The notes: generated by a model from the letters alone, not told the origin. A DNA stretch of 64,000 nucleotides from Bradyrhizobium yuanmingense (GCF_900094575.1 NZ_FMAE01000002.1:62001-126000); one strand, 5' to 3'; shown: positions 38,078 through 46,091, counted from the stretch's first letter. Numbers and translations: made by a program.

Positions 38078-38617
38078 TCACCAATAGCGGTACGGATAGT
38101 GCCACCGCGGCCAGTGGCAGACGCGGCGCGGGCCGTAATAGGTCCAGATGATCCGGCAGCGGCGCGGATAAGAGTAGGAAGGATAGTAGCCGCCGACATA
38201 ATAGGGCCGGTAGAAGTGACGATGCCGGAAATGGGGGCGGTGATGGCCCCAGTGCCGGTGGACCCCGCCATATCCGCCGTGGCGAAAGCCGCCATGGCGA
38301 TGGATGCCGACATGTCTGTGGTGAAAGGCCGGCGCGGCGCGGACGCCACCGCTGTGGAAACCGCGGCCGATATGCCCGCCGCCGCCGCGAAAACCGCCGC
38401 CGTGAAAATGCCCGCCGCCATGTCCACCGTGCCCGCCACGGCGAACCTGCGTGACGAGATCGTCGGTCGCGGCCTTCGTCATCGGCGACGTCGCCGGATT
38501 GATCAAGGTGAGCGCTTCAGCACGACGCGTGCTGCCGGCCGACAGCATCAGCGTCGCGGCGGCCGCAAGCCCGAGCAGGCGCATCGGGACAGCCCGGCGG
38601 CCAAACATCCTCAGCAT
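38078..38617 (-). CDS. Secreted Gly/His/Arg/Tyr-rich small protein
   Basis: A 179-residue exported protein. A signal peptide (about residues 1-35, with RLLGLAAAATLMLSAGS) is followed by a short neutral part, then a long Gly/His-rich tract with units such as HGGHGGGHFHGGGF, HRHGGFRHGGYGG and HRHWGHHRPHFRHRHFY. It ends in a Tyr/Arg/Trp-rich tail with two cysteines. GGGAGG lies 6 nt before the ATG at 38617. The many histidines suggest metal binding, or interaction with an anionic surface polymer, but this is inference. It is the first of three small exported proteins in a row on the minus strand. Confidence 0.82.
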   Translation of the reverse strand: MLRMFGRRAVPMRLLGLAAAATLMLSAGSTRRAEALTLINPATSPMTKAATDDLVTQVRRGGHGGHGGGHFHGGGFRGGGGHIGRGFHSGGVRAAPAFHHRHVGIHRHGGFRHGGYGGVHRHWGHHRPHFRHRHFYRPYYVGGYYPSYSYPRRCRIIWTYYGPRRVCHWPRWHYPYRYW

Positions 38618-38804
38618 GGAATCCTCCCTGAATCCGGACAGCAGAGCTGCGACGTCTCGGCCGCGCCATGGCCGTTCAATTGCGGTCGCTGCCGGGATCA
38701 AGTTGCGGACAGCGATGTGAACGCGCCATGAATGAACGACCCGCGGCGCCGCGATGCGACGCCGTGCCTCGCGCGATCGCAAAGCCGGCCGCCAAAGCGG
38801 CGCC

Positions 38805-39065
38805 TTACCAGAAGGGGCCGTAGGTGAACACAAACGGTGCCGGCACGCCGTAGGGATAGGGACGATAGTAGACAGGGCGCGCGTAGTAGCGCGGATCGCG
38901 GCGTACGGCAGGCCGCGCCATGTCATAGGTCCGCGCGTGTCGTCGTACATCGAAAACCGCAATCCCCGCAGACGCCTCCGGGACCGTCGCCCTTGGCGCG
39001 GCGGACGCGCGAGGCAGCCCAGTGGCCAGCGCGACGGCAAAGGCCCATGCGATCCATCTCGCCAT
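38805..39065 (-). CDS. Small secreted Arg/Tyr/Pro-rich protein
   Basis: An 86-residue exported protein with signal peptide MARWIAWAFAVALATGLPRASA and a short mature part ending in an aromatic and proline-rich tail (RRDPRYYARPVYYRPYPYG then VPAPFVFTYGPFW). GAGGG precedes the ATG at 39065. I do not recognise the family. Its tail resembles the aromatic tail of the downstream 179-residue protein and the PRY motifs of the upstream one, so the three may act together. It lies 26 nt after the 102-residue gene, probably in one operon. Confidence 0.75.
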   Translation of the reverse strand: MARWIAWAFAVALATGLPRASAAPRATVPEASAGIAVFDVRRHARTYDMARPAVRRDPRYYARPVYYRPYPYGVPAPFVFTYGPFW

Positions 39066-39091
39066 CACACCCTCACGAGGTCGCCGCGAAG

Positions 39092-39400
39092 TCAGCCCCG
39101 GCGCCAGTAGCAGCTCACGCGCGGCACGATCACCGTGCCGCTTGGCCGGTACTCCTGCACATAGGTGGCATTGCAGACCCGGACCGCGTCGGGGCCGGGA
39201 TTGTAGCGGGGATAGACGCCGTCCGGGCTGTAATAGGGCGTGATGCGCAGGCGCGGCCGCTTGCGCGGCGGGGGGACATCGTCCGGCGAGACCAGTTGGG
39301 CCATCCGGATTTCGGAACTGGCGGCCTGCGCCTCGGCGCCGACGCAAGACTGCGAAAACAACCCCATGCACAGTAGAGTCAGCGCTGTTTTCGCTCGCAT
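39092..39400 (-). CDS. Small secreted basic protein
   Basis: A 102-residue exported protein with a signal peptide (MRAKTALTLLCMGLFSQSCVGAEAQA) and a mature part with VSPDDVPPPRKRPRLRITPYYSPDGVYPRYNPGPD, then a conserved-looking VRVCNATYVQEY and VIVPRVSCYWRR end with two cysteines that could pair. The ATG at 39400 was chosen because it starts the signal peptide; a longer frame extends 22 codons upstream. I believe similar proteins occur in other rhizobia but recall no function. It is the first gene of a three-gene minus-strand group and is divergent from the metallopeptidase gene. Confidence 0.78.
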   Translation of the reverse strand: MRAKTALTLLCMGLFSQSCVGAEAQAASSEIRMAQLVSPDDVPPPRKRPRLRITPYYSPDGVYPRYNPGPDAVRVCNATYVQEYRPSGTVIVPRVSCYWRRG

Positions 39401-39524
39401 TTTTCCGCCCACCCTGAACCGTCCCATCGATCGCCCCACGCTCCCCGTTTTGGCGGCGCCCGTCAACCTCGCCGCGCTTATAAAGCCAGATGCATCAGCG
39501 GGAAACCCGCGCTAAGAGGTGCTC

Positions 39525-39923
39525 ATGTGGACGGAATTGAAAGCCCCTTCGCTGGCCGAAATGGAAGCGATGGCTCACGACGTGTTCGAGCGCCTGCCGG
39601 CGGAATTTCGCAAGCTTTGCGAGGGCGTGATCGTCCGCGTCGAGGACTTCCCGACCGAGGAGGTCCTGGACGAGATGGAATGCGAGAGCGAGTTCGACCT
39701 GCTCGGCCTGTTCCAGGGCGTCGGCCTGCCCCAGCAGAGCTCTGGCGACGTGGCACGGCTGCCCAACATGGTCTGGCTCTACCGCCGCCCGATCCTGGAT
39801 TATTGGGCCGAGCACGACGAAAGTCTCGGCCACATCGTCCGCCATGTCCTGATCCACGAGATCGGCCACCATTTTGGTCTGTCGGACGACGATATGGCCG
39901 CGATTGAGGCTAAGGCGGAGTAG
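39525..39923 (+). CDS. Minimal zincin-type metallopeptidase family protein
   Basis: A 132-residue single-domain protein with the zinc motif HEIGHHFGLSDDDM near its C-terminus, which fits the HExxH pattern with a following His. Such short MtfA-unrelated zincins are often annotated as acetylglutamate kinase-like or metallopeptidase family proteins; the substrate is unknown. Conserved features include the N-terminal FERLPAEFRKLCEG and the NMVWLYRRPILDYW segment. AAGAGG precedes the ATG at 39525; a GTG two codons earlier is possible. It is divergent from the secreted-protein group and upstream of leuD. Confidence 0.87.
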   Translation: MWTELKAPSLAEMEAMAHDVFERLPAEFRKLCEGVIVRVEDFPTEEVLDEMECESEFDLLGLFQGVGLPQQSSGDVARLPNMVWLYRRPILDYWAEHDESLGHIVRHVLIHEIGHHFGLSDDDMAAIEAKAE

Positions 39924-39936
39924 GACGCTCTCGGTC

Positions 39937-39961
39937 CACCTCTCCCCACCGGGGAGAGGTG
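39937..39961. repeat. Short family E hairpin fragment
   Basis: CACCTCTCCCC (39937-39947) and GGGGAGAGGTG (39951-39961) form a perfect 11-bp stem with a 3-nt loop, 13 nt after the metallopeptidase stop codon. It resembles one arm of a family E repeat. No T-run follows, so it is not a canonical terminator. Confidence 0.65.
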
Positions 39962-40093
39962 AAATCCCGATGCCGCGCCAGTTCGGCTTCAAACCCCCTA
40001 CGGCAGACTAGCCCTGCCGAATTCGGCCTAGGATTTCCGGCCCGATCGCGATAAATAGCCGGTTCCCTGAACCACGTGCGGGAAAGCGCAACC

Positions 40094-40699
40094 ATGGACA
40101 AGTTCACCACGCTGGAAGGCGTCGCGGCGCCGCTGAAGATCATCAATGTCGACACCGACATGATCATTCCGAAGCAGTACCTCAAGACCATCAAGCGCAC
40201 CGGCCTTGGCAAGGGGCTCTTCTCCGAGCAGCGCTACAAGGACGACGGCAGCGAGAATCCGGACTTCGTGCTCAACCAGCCGGCCTATCGCAACGCGAAG
40301 GTGCTGGTCGCCGGCGACAATTTCGGCTGCGGCTCGAGCCGCGAGCACGCGCCCTGGGCGCTGCTCGACTTCGGCATCCGCTGCGTGATCTCGACCTCGT
40401 TCGGCGACATCTTCTACAACAATTGCTTCAAGAACGGCATTCTGCCCATCCGCGTCACCCAAGAGGACCTCGACAAGCTGTTCGACGACGCCGAGCGCGG
40501 CGCCAATGCGACGCTGACGATCGACCTGCCGAATCAGGAGATCCGCGGCCCCGACGGCGGCAAGGTCAAGTTCGAGATCGACCCGTTCCGCAAGCACTGC
40601 CTGATCAACGGCCTCGACGACATCGGCCTCACCATGGAGAAGAAGGCCTCGATCGACTCCTACGAGGACAAGCTCAAGCGCGAGCGCGCCTGGGCCTGA
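40094..40699 (+). CDS. leuD: 3-isopropylmalate dehydratase, small subunit
   Basis: LeuD is the swivel-domain subunit that pairs with LeuC. The 201-residue product has the N-terminal [27 protein letters not shown] and the substrate-recognition segment [17 protein letters not shown] (about 75-91), both diagnostic. A 6-codon upstream extension was not used because the family start is MDKF. It is separated from leuC by 2.2 kb of other genes and ends in its own intrinsic terminator. Confidence 0.97.
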   Translation: MDKFTTLEGVAAPLKIINVDTDMIIPKQYLKTIKRTGLGKGLFSEQRYKDDGSENPDFVLNQPAYRNAKVLVAGDNFGCGSSREHAPWALLDFGIRCVISTSFGDIFYNNCFKNGILPIRVTQEDLDKLFDDAERGANATLTIDLPNQEIRGPDGGKVKFEIDPFRKHCLINGLDDIGLTMEKKASIDSYEDKLKRERAWA

Positions 40700-40715
40700 T
40701 CGCAAGTTTTTGTTG

Positions 40716-40746
40716 AGCCCCGGTGCCGCAAGCGCCGGGGCTTTTT
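40716..40746 (+). terminator. Intrinsic terminator after leuD
   Basis: An 11-bp stem (AGCCCCGGTGC at 40716-40726 with GCGCCGGGGCT at 40732-40742) with one G-U pair and a CGCAA loop, followed by a T5 run (40742-40746). It lies 17 nt after the leuD stop codon. Confidence 0.9.
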
Positions 40747-40778
40747 CGTTGCCTGGATTGTCCCGTATAGATTTGCCC

Positions 40779-41564
40779 ATGCTGCCCGAGATCGTCACCT
40801 TCTGGCATGGCCCGATGGACGCGCTGCGCCAGACCTGTCTGCGCTCGCAATTGGCTGCCGGCCACAAGGTCACGGTCTACAGCTTCGACACTATTCCCGG
40901 ATTGCCGGCCGGCGTCGCGAATGCCGAGGCCGAGGCGATCCTGCCGCATGCGTTCTCCGAACGCCTGCGCCCGCCGCAGCCGGACGGCAGCTGGCGCGAC
41001 TGGACCATTCTGCAGTTCAGCGACTTCTTCCGCATGAAGCTGATGGCGAAGGGCCTCGGCCTCTGGCTGGATGCCGACGTGCTGCTGTTGAGGCCGGTCG
41101 AGATCGATCCGGCCAAGCCGTACTTCGCCTGGGAGCGGCCGCGCCAGCTCGGCAATTCCGTGCTCTATCTGCCGCCCGCGCACGGCATCGTTGCCGCCTT
41201 CGCGGAGCTGATGGAGCAGGAGGAGCTGACGCCGAACTGGCTGTCGCTGCGCCATCGCATCACCTTCATGATGCGCCGTTTGCGCGGCGGCTCGAACCGG
41301 CTCTCGGATGTTCGCGTCGCGATCTACGGGCCCGCGGCACTCACCGCGCTCGCGCGCCGCACCGGCGAGCTGCAGAACGCATTGCCGAAGCAATCGTTCT
41401 ATGCCGTGCATGCCGAGCCAAAGCTGTTCTTCGATCCCTCGAGCTATCTTGGCCTGGTCACCGACCCCGCCATCATCGGCCTGCACATCTCGCCGAAGGG
41501 ACGCGGCGGCGAGAAGCCGATTCCCGGCAGCCTGTATGCCTGGGCGGCGGAGCGGTTCAGGTAG
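40779..41564 (+). CDS. Glycosyltransferase with DXD motif
   Basis: A 261-residue soluble glycosyltransferase of the type with a sugar-binding DXD motif, here LWLDADVLLL with D98 and D100, preceded by SDFFRMKLMAKGLGLW. The N-terminus PEIVTFWHGPMDALRQTC fits families that include alpha-1,4-galactosyl and N-acetylglucosaminyl transferases. The likely product is a surface polysaccharide or glycan, but donor and acceptor are unknown. A frame extension to 40710 runs into the leuD terminator, so the ATG at 40779 was chosen. No other glycan genes lie nearby, so it is an orphan. Confidence 0.85.
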   Translation: MLPEIVTFWHGPMDALRQTCLRSQLAAGHKVTVYSFDTIPGLPAGVANAEAEAILPHAFSERLRPPQPDGSWRDWTILQFSDFFRMKLMAKGLGLWLDADVLLLRPVEIDPAKPYFAWERPRQLGNSVLYLPPAHGIVAAFAELMEQEELTPNWLSLRHRITFMMRRLRGGSNRLSDVRVAIYGPAALTALARRTGELQNALPKQSFYAVHAEPKLFFDPSSYLGLVTDPAIIGLHISPKGRGGEKPIPGSLYAWAAERFR

Positions 41565-41580
41565 CTGCTGCGCAGGAGGT

Positions 41581-41704
41581 GCGCTCCCTCTCCCGCTTGC
41601 GGGAGAGGGTCGGGGAGAGGGTATCTCCGCAATGGGACAATCCCCCAGAGGAAAGAGCCCTCACCCGCGCCTTCGGCGCGACCTCTCCCGCAAGCGGGAG
41701 AGGT
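41581..41704. repeat. Intergenic repeat, family E, copy 4
   Basis: About 124 bp with CCCTCTCCCGCTTGCGGGAGAGGG at the left and CCTCTCCCGCAAGCGGGAGAGG at the right, both perfect hairpins. GGGGAGAGGG and GCCCTCACCCGCGCC lie between. It is downstream of the glycosyltransferase and just upstream of a FixK-like box. Confidence 0.8.
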
Positions 41705-41726
41705 TGGCAACCCCGCTCTTTCCTGT

Positions 41727-41740
41727 TTGATCCAGCGCAA
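41727..41740 (+). promoter_or_regulatory. FixK/FNR-like box upstream of the DUF6455 gene
   Basis: TTGATCCAGCGCAA fits the TTG-N8-CAA pattern of FixK-type regulators. Its centre is 68 nt upstream of the ATG at 41802, almost the same distance as the ccmC box (67 nt). A TTATCT sequence at 41762-41767 is placed where a class II -10 would be expected. Confidence 0.5.
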
Positions 41741-41801
41741 CGCGCTTCTGCATCATTGTGCTTATCTCGCTCCAATTCCGACCGTCCGAATGGAGCTTTC
41801 C

Positions 41802-42221
41802 ATGAGCACCGCAACCAGGCCCTACCCCATCGTCCAGGATCTCATCGAGTCCTTCGCGAACTGGGTGAAGCACCGCCGCGAGATCAACGAAATGCGGCAG
41901 CTCGACCGCGCCGATTTCGACCGGATCGCCAATGATCTCAGGATCGCGCCGGACGATCTGGAGGAACTGGTCCGTCATGGCCGGCACGCCGCCGACGAGC
42001 TGCCGAAGATGCTCGAACAGCTCGGCATCAGCAGTGAGGCGCTCGGCCGCGCGCAGCCGCTGCTGCTCCGCGACCTCGAGCGGGTCTGCTCGCTCTGCAA
42101 TCACAAGGGACAGTGCGACCGCGATCTCACTGAGGGCACCGCCGCGGAGAATTACCACGGCTATTGCGCCAACGCCTCGACCCTGGAGACGCTCGAGCGT
42201 GCCGACCTCGTGCCGCGGTGA
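41802..42221 (+). CDS. DUF6455 family cysteine-cluster protein
   Basis: A 139-residue protein with two parts. The N-terminal half has a YjiS/DUF1127-like helix pair (SFANWVKHRREINEMRQLDRADFDRIANDL). The C-terminal half has four cysteines, C96, C99 and C105 in CSLCNHKGQC plus C122 in HGYCAN, the DUF6455 pattern, suitable for binding a metal or iron-sulfur cluster. The function is unknown. GGAG lies 9 nt before the chosen ATG; an in-frame ATG at 41790 is an alternative. A FixK-like box upstream suggests low-oxygen induction. It is convergent with the MBL hydrolase. Confidence 0.85.
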   Translation: MSTATRPYPIVQDLIESFANWVKHRREINEMRQLDRADFDRIANDLRIAPDDLEELVRHGRHAADELPKMLEQLGISSEALGRAQPLLLRDLERVCSLCNHKGQCDRDLTEGTAAENYHGYCANASTLETLERADLVPR

Positions 42222-42230
42222 GGCATTGCG

Positions 42231-43004
42231 CTACTCGATCCATTTCGGCGCGTAAGCCATCCCCTGGCTTTGCGCCGTATCGTGATTGATCCAGATTTCG
42301 GCGTTCTCGACGCGTAGCAGCTCGACCACCTTGGCCATCGACGCAACCGTCGCCTGCGGGTCGGCATTGAACGACGGCACGCGCATGTGCCGGAGGTTCT
42401 CCCGGTTGTGCGCGACGTCACCGCTCAGCAGCACGGCGCCGCGCCGCGGCAGCTTCACCAGCAGCGAGCAATGCCCGGGGGTATGGCCGGGCGTGAAGAT
42501 CATGCGCACCGCGCCGTCGCCAAATATGTCGTGGTCGCCATCGACAATCTCGAAAGGCCGCTCCTGCAACGCCTCGTAGTGCGGCAGTGAGTAGCCGAAC
42601 TCGTCGAGGTCAGGTCCGAACATGGCTTCGAACTCGGCCCGTTGAGCGATCCATCTTGCGTTTTCGAACAGGTCGACATTTCCGATATGATCGAAATGCG
42701 CGTGAGAGAGGAGGATCGTGCCGATATCGCGGGGCCGCACCCCGATTTCATCCAATTGATCCGCGAGAGGGCGGCGCACGATGCCGCGTATGCCGTGTGC
42801 GATGATCCGTCCTTCCGGATGCTTCGCCAGCTCATCCGCTATTCCCGTATCCCAGATCAGCCACTCACCGCGGTGACGGATGAGATAGGCATTGCAGCTC
42901 AACGTCATGGGAATGCCGACATTGATACCGGGAGAGTAGATCGAACCGTCTTCGACCTCAGCAATGCCTCCGTCGAGGATGTAGATCCGGTCGATGGTCG
43001 CCAT
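42231..43004 (-). CDS. MBL-fold hydrolase, N-acyl homoserine lactonase-like
   Basis: A 257-residue metallo-beta-lactamase-fold enzyme with the dinuclear metal site of the AttM/AiiA-type lactonases: H101, H103, D105 and H106 in SHAHFDHIG, H178 in TPGHTPGHCS, D196 in LLSGDVAH and H241 in INHDTAQ. The overall plan, including the early CNAYLI and WDTGIAD, fits quorum-quenching lactonases, but other lactones or esters are possible. The chosen ATG at 43004 lies 11 nt after the stop codon of the AraC-type regulator on the same strand, so the two are probably co-transcribed. A longer frame upstream overlaps that regulator and was rejected. Confidence 0.85.
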   Translation of the reverse strand: MATIDRIYILDGGIAEVEDGSIYSPGINVGIPMTLSCNAYLIRHRGEWLIWDTGIADELAKHPEGRIIAHGIRGIVRRPLADQLDEIGVRPRDIGTILLSHAHFDHIGNVDLFENARWIAQRAEFEAMFGPDLDEFGYSLPHYEALQERPFEIVDGDHDIFGDGAVRMIFTPGHTPGHCSLLVKLPRRGAVLLSGDVAHNRENLRHMRVPSFNADPQATVASMAKVVELLRVENAEIWINHDTAQSQGMAYAPKWIE

Positions 43005-43015
43005 GTGAGAGCTCT

Positions 43016-43909
43016 TCAAGCCGCCGATTCGACGCGCCGCTTCGCCTCGCGCATGTCGCGCCCAGGCGGCATGCCGAACAATCGGCAATATTCCCGCGTG
43101 AACTGCGTAACGCTTTCGTAGCCGACCCGATGAGAGGCGGTCGCGATGCTCGCGCCATCGGCCAGCATGGTGCGGCGCGCCTCGATCAGACGCAACTGCT
43201 TCTGGAACTGAAGCGGGGTCAGCGACGTGATGCTGCGAAAGTGCAGGTGAAAGGCCGAGTGGCTCATCCCCGCGGCCTTGGCGAGCCGGTCGACACGCAA
43301 AGGTTTGGCATAGTCGGCGCGAATGATCGCAACCGCACGGCCGATCCGCTGCGCATGGCTGTCGGCCATACCGAGCGCCCTGATGGCACCACCGTGCCGA
43401 CCGGCCAATAGCCAATAATGCAGCTCCCGCAGCACTTGGCTCTGGAGAATTGAGGCGGACGAGGGCCGATCGATCAGGCGCAACAACCGCAGCGCCGCAT
43501 CGCTCACATCCCGCTCCGCTGGCTCGACCCGAAGCGGCTGCGACGGAACATAAGGCGCGGCCCCCATCTCGACGACCAGCCCCTCGATGACGATGGGATC
43601 GAGCTCGACGACGAGCGACAAATAGGGCACCGCGGCTGTGGCGCGCGTGATCTGGCTGACCGTCGGCACGTCGCTCGAGATCACCAGCGAATCGCCCGCA
43701 CCCAGGTCGAACGACGTGGCGCCGACCGCAACACGCTTGGCACCTTGCAGCACCAAAGCGACCAGCGGCTTGGAGATCGCAAATTGGAGCGCGCTCGGCG
43801 CGGTCTCACGAATGATCGAGATGCCGGCGAAAGGCGTGCACGCAAGGCCTTTGCCGTCGGCGTGAGCTGCGGCGTAACGGCTGGCGATCTGGAGCAGCGT
43901 TTCGGTCAC
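43016..43909 (-). CDS. AraC family transcriptional regulator with AraC_N domain
   Basis: A 297-residue regulator. The N-terminal domain (AraC_N type, about residues 20-170) contains GISIIRETAPSALQFAISKPLVALVLQGAKRVAVG, typical of a cupin-like effector domain. The C-terminal 100 residues carry the two helix-turn-helix units of AraC proteins, with VDRLAKAAGMSHSAFHLHFRSIT and the second motif IATASHRVGYESVTQFTREYCRLFG. It is followed 11 nt later by the lactonase-like gene and is divergent from an SDR gene. The intergenic region has two 31-nt direct repeats that are good operator candidates. The inducer is unknown. Confidence 0.93.
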   Translation of the reverse strand: MTETLLQIASRYAAAHADGKGLACTPFAGISIIRETAPSALQFAISKPLVALVLQGAKRVAVGATSFDLGAGDSLVISSDVPTVSQITRATAAVPYLSLVVELDPIVIEGLVVEMGAAPYVPSQPLRVEPAERDVSDAALRLLRLIDRPSSASILQSQVLRELHYWLLAGRHGGAIRALGMADSHAQRIGRAVAIIRADYAKPLRVDRLAKAAGMSHSAFHLHFRSITSLTPLQFQKQLRLIEARRTMLADGASIATASHRVGYESVTQFTREYCRLFGMPPGRDMREAKRRVESAA

Positions 43910-43956
43910 GGGCCCAATCTAGGCCGCGCCAAGCATGCCGGCAATTGCCGAGGGGC

Positions 43957-44044
43957 GATCGGGCAAGAAGACGGGAGTTTCAGGCAAGGCTGCCGCCGGC
44001 CGCATTCCTGGAGGATTGGGCAAGACGATCGGAGCATCCGGCAA
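43957..44044. promoter_or_regulatory. Paired 31-nt direct repeats, candidate AraC operators
   Basis: Two direct copies, 43957-43987 and 44014-44044, share 24 of 31 positions and lie 57 nt apart, start to start. The shared core is GATyGGGCAAGA-n-GA-n2-GGAG-n2-TC-n-GGCAA. The repeated GGCAA elements within each copy look like AraC half-sites. They lie in the 194-nt divergent space between the AraC gene and the SDR gene. Confidence 0.55.
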
Positions 44045-44103
44045 CACCGGATGCTCGATCACAGGCAGAAAGGCCCCACCGAAACTTCACGAGGAAGCCT
44101 CAA

Positions 44104-44859
44104 ATGCCCACCATTTCGCTCGTCACCGGCGCCAGCCGGGGCCTTGGCCGCAATACCGCAATCGCCATCGCGCGTCACGGCGGCGACGTCATCGTGACCT
44201 ATCGCAGCGGCGCCGCCGCCGCCCGCGAGGTCGTCACCGAGATCGAGGCGCTCGGCCGAAAAGCGGTCGCGCTCCAGCTCGACGTCACCTCCGTATCGAC
44301 CTTTCCGGCGTTCGCCGCAAAAGTCGCGTCGGCGCTGGCGGAGCATTGGCACGCCGACAAGTTCGATCATCTCGTCAACAATGCCGGCCAGGGCGAAATG
44401 GCCGCCATAGCCGAGACGACGGAGCAGCAGTTCGACGCACTCTTCGACACCCATGTCAAAGGGCCGTTCTTTCTGACGCAGGCCTTGCTGCCGCTGCTTG
44501 GCGACAATGGCCGGATCGTCAACTTCTCGAGCGGGCTGACGCGCGTGTCTTTCCCCGGCTTCTCGGCCTATGCCGCCGCCAAGGGCGCCATCGAGGTTCT
44601 GACCGTCTACATGGCAAAAGAATTCGGCGAACGCGGCATCACCGCCAACGTCGTAGCGCCGGGCGCGATCGAGACCGACTTCCTCGGCGGCGCCGTCCGC
44701 GACGTGCCGGATTTGAACAAGCAGTTCGCGCAAATGACCGCGCTTGGCCGCGTCGGTGTGCCCGACGACATCGGGCCGATGGTCGCGAGCCTGCTCGGTC
44801 CGGAGAATCGCTGGGTTACGGCCCAGCGCATCGAGGTGTCCGGCGGCCAGACGATCTGA
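44104..44859 (+). CDS. Short-chain dehydrogenase/reductase (SDR)
   Basis: A 251-residue NAD(P)-dependent oxidoreductase of the classical SDR type. It has the cofactor loop TGASRGLG (8-15), NNAG near residue 92-95, the catalytic serine region NFSSG (140-144) and the Y156-x3-K160 pair (YAAAK), then VAPGAIETDF. The basic residues after the first loop suggest NADPH preference, but this is uncertain. GAGGAAG precedes the ATG at 44104; the open frame upstream crosses the operator repeats and was rejected. It is divergent from the AraC regulator, which probably controls it. Substrate unknown. Confidence 0.92.
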   Translation: MPTISLVTGASRGLGRNTAIAIARHGGDVIVTYRSGAAAAREVVTEIEALGRKAVALQLDVTSVSTFPAFAAKVASALAEHWHADKFDHLVNNAGQGEMAAIAETTEQQFDALFDTHVKGPFFLTQALLPLLGDNGRIVNFSSGLTRVSFPGFSAYAAAKGAIEVLTVYMAKEFGERGITANVVAPGAIETDFLGGAVRDVPDLNKQFAQMTALGRVGVPDDIGPMVASLLGPENRWVTAQRIEVSGGQTI

Positions 44860-45177
44860 GTGCGGCGGCATTGGCGCACTCCGTCGCGAGGCGACGGAGT
44901 GTGCGAGCCCTCAGCCCTTCCGCATCACCGCGATCGCATCCGCGATTTCGTCACCGCTACCGTCACCGAGAAAGACCCGACCATCTGCCGGACCGCTGAT
45001 GGCAGCGTACAGCAGAGCTTTCGCTTGTGCGCATCGTCGGATGGCAACGGGCGTAAATAGTATGACTGTTTGCGCGGCGAGGATGCGGGGAAAGCTCACC
45101 GCAAATATCCGTGCTTGATCTCGATTATTAGCTCTGTTTGGATCGCTGCCGTTCCGCAATTCGCATTTCGGATAATC
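44860..45177. other. Intergenic stretch without recognised features
   Basis: These 318 bases between the SDR and Crp/Fnr genes contain no supported gene, no repeat family member and no convincing terminator. The open frames here are short and lack ribosome-binding sites. A promoter for the Crp/Fnr gene presumably lies near the right end, but none could be placed with confidence. Confidence 0.5.
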
Positions 45178-46050
45178 ATGGCGAATGAAACAGATGATTC
45201 CCGTCGTTCGTTGGGTGCTCGTTCAACAGAGGACACCGTGACTGCCCACCGCAAGGGCATCGGGAATCGGCTATTGGCGGCGCTGCCGCCCGCGGATCTC
45301 GCTTTGCTGACGCCCCACTTCCAGAAGGTCTCGTTCGAACCCGATGCCGTCCTGGTGCGATCGGGCGACGAACTCGACCCTGTCTATTTTCCCCATAGCG
45401 GCGCGATCGCCTTCATGCTCGATATGCCGGACGGGCAAACGGTCGCGACCAGCTTGATGGGACGCGAAGGCGCTTTGGCCTCGTTCTCCGTGCTCGGCCC
45501 CTCGCCTTCATCCGTGACCGCGATTGCCCGCACAGCCGGCACTGCATCGGTGATTTCCGCCGCCAAATTTCGCGCTGCCCATGCGCAAAGCGCAGCGATC
45601 AGGAATGTCGTGCAGGTCCACGCCCGCGCCGTGTTGCTGCAGCTCCAGCATGTCGCCGCTTGCAACGCGCTGCACCGGGTGGATGGCCGCATGGCGCGGT
45701 GGCTCCTGCAGCTTCACGACCGCGTTCCCGAGGACCTGCTTCCGGTGACGCAGGAGGCGCTGGCGCAACTGGTTGGGGTCCGGCGGACGACGGTGACTTT
45801 GACGATGAGCAAGCTACGCGAGGCCGGCGCCATCCCGTCCGAGCGGCGCGGGTTTGTCGAGATCCATCGGTCGCGGCTCGAGAGGATCGCATGCGATTGC
45901 TATGCGCTCATGCAGCGCACGATCGATCGAATGTATTGCCAGGAATTGGCGGCGCCCCAGCCTGCCGATGCGCGATTCCGGCAAAGCGCCATCGCCGCCT
46001 CCCACGGAGCAGGCGGTGAATTCAAAGCCGTTTCGCGGGCGGGACGATAG
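45178..46050 (+). CDS. Crp/Fnr family transcriptional regulator
   Basis: A 290-residue regulator with an N-terminal cyclic-nucleotide-binding-type domain (about residues 40-160, FEPDAVLVRSGDELDPVYFPHSGAIAFML) and a C-terminal winged helix-turn-helix (LPVTQEALAQLVGVRRTTVTLTMSKLREAGAI). There is no N-terminal cysteine cluster, so it is not an oxygen-sensing FNR of the iron-sulfur type. A glycine-rich tail of about 25 residues follows the HTH domain. The ATG at 45178 has a weak ribosome-binding site; GTG 45238 with GAGGACACC upstream is a good alternative that would shorten it by 20 residues. Target genes are unknown. Confidence 0.88.
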   Translation: MANETDDSRRSLGARSTEDTVTAHRKGIGNRLLAALPPADLALLTPHFQKVSFEPDAVLVRSGDELDPVYFPHSGAIAFMLDMPDGQTVATSLMGREGALASFSVLGPSPSSVTAIARTAGTASVISAAKFRAAHAQSAAIRNVVQVHARAVLLQLQHVAACNALHRVDGRMARWLLQLHDRVPEDLLPVTQEALAQLVGVRRTTVTLTMSKLREAGAIPSERRGFVEIHRSRLERIACDCYALMQRTIDRMYCQELAAPQPADARFRQSAIAASHGAGGEFKAVSRAGR

Positions 46051-46091
46051 AGTGCAAAACCTGCGGCGCGTGGAGAAGTGGATCTCGCGCC

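Noticed and set aside
40779..46050. A genomic island in the accessory-looking segment
   Set aside because: There is no integrase, tRNA, direct-repeat boundary or visible change in base composition; the genes look like ordinary lineage-specific content.
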